From Hydractinia symbiolongicarpus (Eukaryota > Cnidaria > Hydrozoa > Anthoathecata > Hydractiniidae): a DNA stretch of 64,000 nucleotides. Below are positions 47,790 to 57,684 of this stretch, in pieces. A program made the position numbers and the translations under genes. A model generated the notes under the pieces. It was not told where the DNA came from, ran no database searches, and saw nothing but the letters and a program-made list of their open reading frames with translations. The stretch is from the NCBI RefSeq assembly GCF_029227915.1, contig NC_079877.1:9486001-9550000 (forward strand), written 5' to 3'. The stretch's first letter is position 1. Every line of letters starts with the position of its first letter.

Positions 47790-48270
47790 TACATACATTT
47801 TCTAAAAATTATTTCCTAATAAATGTTGACCTCAATTTTTTTATTCCTATTTTCATGATCATCTTAAAATTTAGATACTTAGGGCCTGTAAAATTTGGGT
47901 GCATTTATGCGTAATTGATTTTCAAAGTTAGTTTACCGTTTTGGCTGTATTTACCCTAACAATTTGAAGTACTCTAAGAAGTATTCCTAACCCAAGTGCG
48001 CTTTTCTGCTTTAAAATACGACAAATTAGAGAACTTAGACACGCAGTTTATTTTCCGTCCATTTCCTGAATAATCGTTTCAACATAACTCAAATTGAAAG
48101 TGATTGGCTGTTTTCGGTAAAAGAAATAGATAGCTGTAGCTACCGAAACGTAGCCTAGAATAAACTCGCTTGTATATATTTATTATTCAACCATGAGTAG
48201 TATTAATGGAAACAAAAGTAGTAGATAGTTCCAAAAACAATAACAATAATAAAAAATAACAAGAAATGTA

Positions 48271-48276
48271 TTTATT
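48271..48276 (-). terminator. FIS1 polyadenylation signal
   Basis: AATAAA on the minus strand, 8 nt after the stop of the distal FIS1 terminal exon. No canonical AATAAA was found between the two alternative terminal exons. Confidence 0.6.
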
Positions 48277-48284
48277 ATGAACAA

Positions 48285-48391
48285 TTAATTTCTTTTTACA
48301 AATTTATAACCAAGATAAGCAGCCGTTCCGACGACACCGATAAAGCCACCAAGAAGTGCACCTCCGGCGATTGCAACACCCTTTAGTGCAT
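48285..48391 (-). CDS. FIS1: FIS1 alternative terminal exon b (distal tail anchor)
   Basis: Acceptor TTTCGCTACAG; enters in phase 1 so the split codon is G|AT. Encodes DALKGVAIAGGALLGGFIGV, then VGTAAYLGYKFVKRN and stop. A Gly-rich helix longer than that of exon a, ending in an aromatic/basic tail. An AATAAA lies just downstream. Confidence 0.85.
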
Positions 48392-51300
48392 CTGTAGCGA
48401 AATAAAAAAAAGGACAATTTATTTGAATGAAGCGTGTAGAACGCAGAACAAAAATAAAATGAGTGGGCTTATTCATTTCCTCCATAATAATATAAAACAT
48501 TCTATATTGCAAAACATAAACACTTTCTATAGGAAATTCGAATTTCTTTTTCTAAAAATATTGATAATCCGAATTTGCTATAACGTTCTTTGAAAAATTC
48601 AACTTCCACCACGTTTGACGAAAGCGGCGCCAACTAATGCAGCAACTAAGGCTGCACCACCAACCATAGCCATTCCCAAAATACCATCTGAAGAAGGAAA
48701 AATAAATTCATGATATAGATTGTGTGAACAAAAACGAAGTATTATCCGTAAATTAATTGATGGAAAAATATCCTCAACATTTATGGTTTTGCGTTCAAAG
48801 ATGTCAGACACGACTATGCTGTATTCTCTTTAATAAACGCCTTTAATAAAAGGGGAACTCCAGTAAAAATCACTTTTTTCTTTTTTGTTTTATACGTACT
48901 CAGAAAAGCATAAGAAATCAAAAAAAACTTACTTCACTTGTTTTCCTTATTTAAAATCGTTGTACTAGCCTTCGCATATTCAATTTTTTTCTTATAAAAA
49001 AACAGACAGGCGCGATTTCATTTAGGACTGGACCCGATTATAAACAATGACATCACATCGTGCAGAAAGTTTAAGCGAGCGCAGAGAACGTTCATGTTAA
49101 GACCTCTGGCTTACATTTAAATCGCTTTTTGTATGTAAATTACGTTTAAATCTTTAAAAAATGGTTAGTTGCTCTGCGTTTGGATGTACCAATCGATCAG
49201 AAAAGTGTAAAGAAGTCAGTTTTCACAGAATCCCGTCTGTGAAAAAGAAAGAACTCAGACAAAAATGGCTAAACAAAATACGTCGTACAGGTGATCTACC
49301 AAGCGATCGAAGTTTTTATATTTGTTCGTCGCACTTCACAGATAGTTCTTTTAAAAGGGATCTCCAGGTAATAATCTTCCATATTAAAATATTGCCACTT
49401 CGTAAAAATGCCATTTTAGCTAGTCAACGCGATCAAAGTTTCTCATTTCTTCTTCATTTCATTATTTGTACTTATATCCACAACACAACCAAATAACGTT
49501 TTCTACATATTTATATTATAAAAGAACATTATACCAATTTCCAATACAAAGTTATCTAGTTAGACATGTATCTTTCGTAGCGCTCGTAAGTTTCTATTCT
49601 TTGTTTTTCAAAAAAGAAGCTTTTTGATGGAAGGACCTGCCGAATATTTTCAGGGGGTAAATGTGCCCATTTTATTAGCATCATTTCATCGGCGCTACTT
49701 CTAATCTTTGTTTATTTAGGCTGAACTTACTGGTATCAAAAGAAAGAGACAGCTGACCGAGGATGCTGTTCCAACAATTTTTTCTTTTAGTAAGCCTGAA
49801 AATTCAAGAGAATCGACATCAAAAGATTGGAAACTTTCGCTAAAAAACAAGTGTGTTTTTAAAATTTATGCTATTGCCAAAATGTGAGTTGTGCCTGTCT
49901 TTTTTCTTGGAAGTTATTCTGATCATTTTTTTTCTAGTGTGTTGCAAAGGCTTTAAGTGTGGAGGATGATGTTGACCTTGAAGTATACGCTGAACAAGAA
50001 ATAATTTCATTGGTTAAGGAACAAGGCGTTAGTGCAATTGTGGAAACGGTAGAGAAATCGGTTGGTGCCAATACTTTTACCAGGTCCGTTAGAACACAAT
50101 GTGATCCCTTAGAGGCAATTCATCCTGAGATACAACCAACGAAGGATGTTTTAAAAGTGAAATTTACTCTTCCGCACGGACGATGTAAGTCTACTAACAC
50201 CGACCTATCCTTTCCTCCGCAAGCTGACGTGACATTCTTGCTGAATGCAAATATGGAAAGTGATCATGATATCGTCTCTGGTGATGAGTGCCCTTCTGAT
50301 GATTCTTTATACTCACCGCAATTACAAATTCACATCGACGACAGTTATGATGAAAATATCAGCGAAGAAGAGTCTTTTGACACTGCTGAATGTAACCCAG
50401 GGCTCAAAAGCGACGCACAATTTCTTGTTTTCTGGTCTTGTCTGTTGACATTATTTCAAATTTGTTTCACGTGTTTACAAAAAACGTGCATTACTCGTGT
50501 GGTAAAACGTGGAACTCTTATCATTGTTACTAGTATTTGTCCAAATAAACATGTTTTCAGCTGGCAGTCTCAACCTATCGTAAATGGAAGAGCAGCAGGG
50601 AACTTATTACTTTCTGCAGCCATATTGTATTCCGGAAACACATACGCCCGCATTGCCGAAATGATGAGTATTTTGAGGCTTCAGTTTATCTCTAAGTCCA
50701 CCTTCTATGATATTCAAAGGTCCGTTCTTTTTCCAAAATTAAACACTTTTTATAAAAAATATCGAAATAACATTTATTCTGAGTGCGCTGCGAAAGAAGG
50801 GAATTTGATTGGTGATGGGCGAAGTGACTCTCCAGGTTACAGTGCAAAGTATGGTACGTACACTCTAATGAGCGTAGACATCAATAAAATCATCGACTTT
50901 CAAGTTGTTCATGTTAGAACTGCAGGGAATTCTAGTCGAATGGAGAAGTGGGGATTAGTAACGCTACTAAATAAGCTGCGTGACCACAAAGTGAACTATT
51001 TGGCGCACTTTTGCCATACGGGAAGCCTAGAGGTATTCCATTCTTTGCTTACCAAATATTGCCCGAAACGTATTCATTTCAGCATGGAAGGTATGATCGC
51101 GCGCACGCAGCTGGCTGTCCTTGATTTTAACTCGGGGACTAATTGTGAACAGGCTGTTACCAAAAAAGGAGTACTCCGCTATAAACAAGTCTTTTCACGA
51201 GTAACACAATCCTGGGTCGTAAAAAAAATTACCGAGAAGAAAGAAAAGGCGTATTTAGCAGAATTAATGACGGCTACTTTGGAACCAATCGACAACGAAA

Positions 51301-54300
51301 AAGATAAGTTACCACAAACAGGAGAAATTGCTGAAAGAATAACAGAGGTTGAAAAACCCGACAAAAGCGATGCCATTAAAGCCATCAGGACAAGATTTAA
51401 AACGTGACTTTTTTATTTTTTTATTTTTATTCAACTTTCTTTGAATAAAACATATTTTTCATCTTCTGCCGGATATTTTCTTCGAATTGCCCATACTACA
51501 CAAGAAGGAATCACTCTTCTCACCCCTTTTCCCAATCGACTGTGTATCCACCAAGTGAACTGTTTATAACCAGCGTAACGATAAGATCTATATAGAAAAA
51601 TAAGGGAGGCATTATTGTCAGTTTTTTACCTTCTTTTTCTCGGACAAAAGAAGGGCTTGGAAACGAGGTTGAGCTACTTACTCATTTTTTAATTCTAAAG
51701 TGTCTCCTCTCAAATCATGCAATGCAGATAACGCAGTTTCTAAAACAGCTTTTGTCAAAACAACCACTTGAAAATCAGCAGCTTCTGTAACGCATTTATG
51801 ACCTATGATAAGAGTGATTTTCAATTATACAATATTTATACCCCCGTTTTACTAACTTATCATTTCCACACGAACCTTATTCGATCTTTCGATCACGCAT
51901 TTCAATGTTCTCCATCACGGAGAAAATGTAACATTACATAAGATTTCTTTGCATTTGTGTGCAAAAAAAAGCGCATGCGGAGGAATTAGATTGTTGAACC
52001 GTGAAATAAAAATAAATTGGCTTGTGAAGTAAAAAAAAAGTGATGAAAGATTATTTTATTGAAGCAAAAGATAAAGTTTTTGACGAAAAGAATGTAAAAG
52101 AAAAGCGATGAAATATATTTTTTATTTGTTTAAAAAGGAAAATTTCGCTTAGAAAAAAATTATATTTGCAGTATATATCCTACCTACCTTGGAAAAACTC
52201 ATCAGGAATTTCGTTTGACTCGACACAGCACACGCTTTCAGTATCGGTTTCCATTGCTCTACAATTTCCACATTCACACCAATTTGCATTACCCGTACGT
52301 GGCTCTGCATCAGTAAAAGAAACCTCGTCATTTTCTACACCGTTACTAACTTCTTCCTCGTCAGACACAAGAGGTTCAAATTCGTATGGCTGTAGCTTTG
52401 TAAAGTCTTTTTCATGAAGAGAATTATCCGATTCTGAGCTTTCTAAGTTATATTCTTCGTCATTATTACAAGACATCTTATCAACGAACAATGTAAACAG
52501 TAAGTAAACAAAACTTTTAGAAGGCGTGCTGCTGAGCTCACGGACTTTTTGCACGATGTGACGTATGCTAATTTATTCGGACCTAGTCCTCTCGACTTTA
52601 CGCGACCTTGCAAATTTATTTGAAATTGAAGATGTTTACGGACGCGATTAAGGTATAAATAAAGATTTTTAACGATTGTAAAAGGTTTATTTTGACATAT
52701 TTATGTATTGTCTTATAAAAATAACATTTTTTTCAAATATTTTTTTTTCACTGGAGTGCCCCTTTAAACGCCAATGGGCGTACAAAACAAGTTTAGCGCT
52801 CACCGAAGACAATACAGCATTCAAGGCATAGCTCAGCGGTTTTTAGTCCTATATCATGAATATTTTTCCTTGGTATATAGCTGTTTGGATTCACAAAATA
52901 TTTGTCACACAAACATTCGTCTTTTCTGTAAAGATCAAGTAGTCCATTCGCTTTTGATAATGTTGGCGTATTAACGCCTTTTTCGTTTTAATTTCCCACC
53001 CGAAAAGAAACAACGCCAGGACAGGAGGATATTTTTCCAATTACAGTAGAATACTGCTAAGTAGTACACTGGGCAACAGGGACTTTTTTGAGGAGAACGT
53101 ATATAGGCAACGTTTTCAGTTGTTAGGAAAAAGTAACGAGTAATGTGTATTAAAGTCAATATCCACACATGGAAAACGTTCCGCGAACCGGGCCGAATAA
53201 CGAATAAAATCTGTTCCATCCCGTTCCATTCTGTTCCAGTACGTTGAAATTCATTTCTACGTTGCTACAACGGTAACAACAACATAATGTGGATGAAAAC
53301 CATGTGCTAGCTGCCGTCGGTAGTTTGTTGATGTCACTTAATTTTTCTTTTGTAGCTTGTTATTGATCAAAAATGCTAGTCACTCCGCGGACCAGAAAAA
53401 AGTTTGAAAACATTTCAACTTTTTTCTGGTTTCTCAGACTGGACGATTTTTCCGTTTCGATTGTGTAATAAGCTAACAATGAGCATGGGCAAAGCTTTAT
53501 TTTGGTTTGATTTAGTCCGGTCCGCGGAACGTTTTTAGTGTGTGGATATTGGCCTTTATGTAAAACGTTTTTCAACAATGTTTTTGTTGGCCCCCTTTTT
53601 CCTCCATACCATAATATTTTTACAAAAGTTTACTTATCCCTAGTTTCTTAAGCGGGAAGCCTGATAAAAGTTGCAATGTCCCATTTAACAAAGTCCTGTC
53701 AAAAACAAATTCAGATATCTCACCCGACTTCATTTTTTTCTCTATTGAATTTTCTAAATCTTTCGCTTGATGGTTGCTTGGTTCTATTATCAACAGTCGT
53801 TTCACATACTTCAGTGCTTTGCTATATTCCTAAAAAAAGAGTTTTGTTTACAAGCATCAGTAAATAAGAGTCATTGATGTGTTTTCTTCTATAAATGGAG
53901 GCTAATATCATGCTCAGGTGACCTTCTTACACAGACCAATTTACCAATACCTTTTATTCTTATTTCAATAACCAGTTTTTCAAAACATGGAAGTGGTTTA
54001 ATGACTTTGTCACACTCGCTCAGTATGTTTACTATGATTTTTCTCTCCTATCCAGTGGTGTTACTTTGCGGGAATTAAATTTCATAGGAAGAAATTTTTG
54101 CGAAATTTTTTTTAAATAAGATCTCGCAAACTTTAATGCGAATTTAGTTGATATATCAACTAAATATGCAATAAATTGTAACTTGGACACAAATGTTTTA
54201 TATAATTTCCCCTGAGATTTGACGAGAAAAGTTTGAAAAACTTTAAACAGAAAAAGTAAAATTTGCAAACATAAATTATGTATACGTTGAGAAAAAACTT

Positions 54301-54792
54301 ACTGCCAACTTGTAATATCCAGTTGAAATAAAGAAAAGATAATCACGCTGATCAACATTGCTGGCACATAAACCTAAAATTATACAAACAAAAAACAATA
54401 GATACAAGTAAAAACATCTTTAATGAAAATACAGACAATAATGCTTAAAACGATGGAGACACGATAAAGGCATTGATGTCAAGTCCTTAATTTTTTTCAA
54501 GAAAATTCGTCACACATGTAAACTGGAAGGTCACATTTTTGCCAACGCTTTGTTATAATACACCACTGAACTTCTTATTAAATATCATAATATAAAACTG
54601 GACGTACACATGCAATATAATATATGCTAGAACTTAATAACTAAAAAATCAAATTTGACCTTCTAGCAGGAGCACTCCTTTTTGAATATCATCCTTATAT
54701 TGAGTTCTGATTAGACACCATGCATATTCAAATTGAGTTTCAGGGGAAACACGCCCATTTTTTAGTTCTGTGTTGTATTTTTCTTCGAAAAT
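48285..54792 (-). CDS. FIS1: mitochondrial fission 1 protein, with two alternative last exons
   Basis: Supported exons: 54660-54792, 54303-54373, 53724-53829, then either 48599-48687 or 48285-48391. The TPR-like bundle matches FIS1: FEEKYN, TQFEYAWCLIRTQYKDDIQK, GVLLLEG, DQRDYLFFISTGYYKLAEY, SKALKYVKRLLIIEPSNHQA, KDLENSIEKKM. The C-terminus is a tail-anchor helix. The first coding exon is uncertain; 57145-57177 (MNYILISSIQE, phase 0) is a candidate and gives 143 or 149 aa, against about 152 aa in vertebrates. FIS1 sits in the outer mitochondrial and peroxisomal membranes and recruits fission factors. The donor at 54659 (GTCAAA) is poor. The 5 kb intron before the last exons hosts a Kolobok transposon. 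Confidence 0.9.
48599..48687 (-). CDS. FIS1: FIS1 alternative terminal exon a (proximal tail anchor)
   Basis: Acceptor TCCTTCTTCAG; same phase-1 entry as exon b. Encodes DGILGMAMVGGAALVAALVG, then AAFVKRGGS and stop. This is the closer match to the DGLVGMAIVGG anchor of vertebrate FIS1. No canonical polyA signal before exon b. Confidence 0.88.
49161..51407 (+). pseudogene. THAP-domain Kolobok transposase, internally deleted
   Basis: Exon 49161-49367 encodes a THAP zinc finger (C2CH: MVSCSAFGCTNR, KWLNKIRR, YICSSHF). Exon 49720-49883 continues (AVPTIFSF), and a frame-compatible acceptor at 49957 leads into a 1.45 kb exon. That exon carries Kolobok marks: AGNLLLSAAILYSGNTYARI, GDGRSDSPGYSAKYGTYTLM, IIDFQVVHV, SSRMEKWG. 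It then jumps from LLNKLRDHKVN straight to YLAHFCHTGSLEVFHSLL, TKYCPKR, GMIARTQLAVLDFN. The region that normally lies between, with the second catalytic Asp (LATDRH type) and the rest of the core, is missing in frame. The enzyme should therefore be inactive. The exon 2-3 splice is uncertain. Confidence 0.8.
51431..52476 (-). CDS. free-standing P2X7-type C-terminal (ballast) domain protein
   Basis: Three exons, 52188-52476, 51682-51802 and 51431-51587, join in frame into 188 aa. An acidic N-terminus (NDEEYNLESSESDNSLHEKD) is followed by the cysteine cluster WCECGNCRAMETDTESVCC. A helical segment comes next (TEAADFQVVVLTKAVLETAL), then the closing SYRYAGYKQFTWWIHSRLG, RRVIPSCVVWAIRRKYP, YVLFKES. 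These are the marks of the cytoplasmic zinc-binding ballast of the P2X7 receptor; there is no channel domain. All splice sites are canonical and no stop interrupts it, unlike the neighbouring transposase. It ends 23 bp from the transposase stop and lies within the transposon ends, so it is probably element cargo. Its function is unknown. It is on the FIS1 coding strand. Confidence 0.82.
53146..53560. mobile_element. MITE in FIS1 intron
   Basis: Left arm CAATATCCACACATGGAAAA, CGTTCCGCGAACCGG. Right arm inverted CCAATATCCACACACTAAAA, ACGTTCCGCGGACCGG. Arms of about 45 bp with few mismatches; about 415 bp in all; no ORF. It lies just outside the Kolobok element in the same intron. Confidence 0.75.
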
Positions 54793-55009
54793 CTAAAAAT
54801 AGCATTAAATTAAGTTTTCTTTACATAAGAAAAATGAACAAATAAGAGAGATTGAAAAAATATACAGGAAGATACTCGGAAAATCTGGCAGTGAAATAAA
54901 ATGAAATCACAACAACAATTTTAAAAATATTTAGCAAAATCTTTTCGGTAGAAAATCATCATCAGTACTATAGATGTTACAATAAATCTAGCAGATAATA
55001 CAATTCGCG

Positions 55010-55500
55010 TTTTTTGGCTTTTTTTCGCGAAACTTTGTCTCGCGAAACTTTCTAAAATGGCCATTCGCGAAAGTTTATTCAGCACAAACTTTCTAAATTG
55101 TCGACTCGCGAAAGTTTATCCACTAAAATTTGAAAAAAAATTGCTGGTTAACTTAGAAATAATGATGGTGTTTCAAATGTATGTATGGCTTATAACCAAG
55201 TTACAGGCAAAGAAGACGATGACGACGATGCGTGGGAGCTAGAAGAAGACGAGCCTAGAAATGTGTTTGATCTGTTTTGTGATTTTGACGATGAACCCAA
55301 TTTATAATAGAAGTTTTTACATACCATTAAAAAGAGAATTACATCGTTAAAAAACACTTTTCTATCATAAGAAATATAGGTTATTTTTTATAAGAACATA
55401 AAAAATCACGAATCGCGAAAGCTTATCTCGCGGAAATTTTTTAATTTGTAGATTCGCAAAAATTTATCCAAAAAATCCAAAAAAGTTTCTCTATCGAAAG
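55010..55500. repeat. GCGAAA-type repeat enclosing an acidic coding-like fragment
   Basis: CGCGAAA(C/G)TTT.T motifs cluster at 55015-55130 and 55385-55500. Between them, after TTACAG, an open frame 55206-55307 reads GKEDDDDDAWELEEDEPR, NVFDLFCDFDDEPNL, stop. It looks like the acidic C-terminus of a protein carried inside the element. Confidence 0.4.
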
Positions 55501-56188
55501 TTTCTCCGAATAAATTATTTTTTATAAAGCTTTTATTAAAAAAAAAATCCCTTGTTAAATGAATAAAATATATTACACCATTACGATCAAGAGATTAACA
55601 CCTTCCATCTATATTTAATCATGTATTTCTTCAAGCATACCAATTGACACCATAATCCTATTGTTAATCATTTCTTATTTTGTTGTGTCTGTTGCATTCA
55701 CTCAACTGAAAAGATATACACAGAAGTGTAGGCCATTATCACTAATCTAAAGTAGATTGAGATATCTTTGAATACGAAAAAAGATGAACCCCCTGTTCTA
55801 TTCAACACATAAGCTAAGCAGTAGTTCATAATACCATTATATCAAGTATTTTAAAACAGGGGTATATATTTCTTTAAAAATAAATGGTTTATCATGCTAC
55901 TTTTGTATATCGTAGCTTTCAAACTAAAACACGAGCCTGAAGTCCAGGATGATATATTCCTCAAACTTCTCCAGAACGTAAGCAAATTTGTTTAGTATCA
56001 TGCGCATGATAAATAACTTATCATCAATAAGAATTCACGCTCACTATATATACAACACTAAAAAAATCGCTTATCATAGCATGTCTATATTCAACTAAAC
56101 GTGCGAATGAAAGCACACGTGCTAAAATATTCCCGATATAGACTGCCCACACAACACAGCAGGCAATAAGCCAGCCCTGCCCTCGGTT

Positions 56189-57531
56189 TTATGAGGAAAG
56201 ATGTTCTGCGAAGATTCTAACAAATGCATCTCCTGTACAGTTTTGCTTCATGTTAAACTGTGCAAGCATTTGGTGACAAGCATTTTCGAAGCATGTCACC
56301 AGTGACTTCTGTGATATACAACAACTGATTCCCTGACCTTCAGTTTGTAAATAGGATGTGCACAACGTACTTCCTAATGAGTCCATCTGGAAACATATAA
56401 AGCCAGTTAGCAGTGGCCTATTAACTTAATGAAGTACACCATCGGGAAGGTAGGTCAATGGGACTTGTACTCCATTACCATTTGTTATCGTCTTAGGAGA
56501 TCAATACATCGAATTTATGACAAGTCTAGCCCCAATACAACGTGAAAAATCATACTAAGTAATGATTTGTCTAAACAATTTTGCATGTGTGCCTGCACAT
56601 GCACGTGTGATCGCACGTGTCTCCCGACATTGACAGTGCGGGAGAAAGAACTTCTGGACTTCTTTTTAATACATTATACAATTTTTTTGATTATTATTAT
56701 AAATCGAATGGCACCACAGTATTTCTGTAGCCTGAATGATTTTAGTTAGTGATAATGGCCTAACTTACTGAAAATCGAATGTAATTATTATGTAGTTTGC
56801 ATCAGGAACTTATTTTCTTTTATGTGTTGCGAAACCTGATGACACTTGCGAAATAAGAGCGACTCCTGTAAAGCATTGGTACACCCTCTCATGCACTGGC
56901 CAAATTATTATTTCTTGGTAACATGTGCTGAGCCATACTAGCTTTAGCTCATGATTTTTAGATAGCACATGTTTATTGTGTCCAGAAATGTGCCATGTGA
57001 TTATCTGTTTATGGTGAAGTTAAAGTGTGCCTTCATTATAAAAGAGAAACCTTCATGCTTGATAAAAAACTATTAAATAAGTAAACAGACAAGGAAAAAT
57101 GAATAATTAGTTGGATAAATAAATAAATTAGGAAGGAAATGTACCTCTTGAATAGAAGAAATGAGAATGTAATTCATGCATAAAGAGATTTGGGTCATGC
57201 CTTGGAAATGACTCACAATATATGATTAACAAGGACATATACTATCGTGAGGGTCATCCAAAACACGCATATTCTGTGTTAATTACCCTCTTCACTTTGG
57301 AAAATCATTTTGGTCTAATTATAATGTTATAATTTGTTGGCAGCACCAATATCTGTCCTGCCTTACTTCGATTATTTTTTTTACCCAGCATCCCCATCCA
57401 TTCCCAAATTTACAAATTGCGTTCCATGCGAATGATGTTGTATGCTACAAATGTTACACTCACCCATTAAATCGCCAACACGGAAAACCGAACTTTGACC
57501 TCCGGCACAAAATGTGAGAGTTATAACCAAG
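56189..57531 (-). CDS. possible small secreted Cys-containing protein (partial)
   Basis: Exon 57464-57531 (LVITLTFCAGGQSSVFRVGD, donor GTGAGTG) can join exon 56189-56373 in frame. The latter reads STLCTSYLQTEGQGISCC, QKSLVTCFENACHQMLAQ, NMKQNCTGDAFVRIFAEHL, stop. Six or more cysteines and a hydrophobic start suggest a secreted peptide or the end of a larger secreted protein. No start codon is visible. The in-frame acceptor (ATTAG) is 13 nt inside a stronger one (TTTCCAG). No family recognised. Confidence 0.3.
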
Positions 57532-57684
57532 CTATGTCCCGACCAGCGTTATTCTTAACAACTTCATAATGGGAGCAACGTACAAGCATACAGTGATACA
57601 ATTTTGTGTTTTTTTAATTTTTCAATGCTTCATACAACTAAGGAGATTCACTTTGTATATCCAAACATTTTTAACTACAACCCC

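Larger units (their letters stand above)
48851..52763. mobile_element. Kolobok-type DNA transposon with THAP transposase and P2X7-like cargo
   Basis: Termini: left AGGGGAACTCCAGTAAAAA; right, read inverted, AGGGGCACTCCAGTGAAAA. The right end is followed by TTAA, the Kolobok target; the left flank is TAAA, one base off. The 3.9 kb element holds a plus-strand transposase gene (49161-51407) and a minus-strand three-exon gene (51431-52476), tail to tail. It sits in the FIS1 intron before the alternative last exons. Confidence 0.85.
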
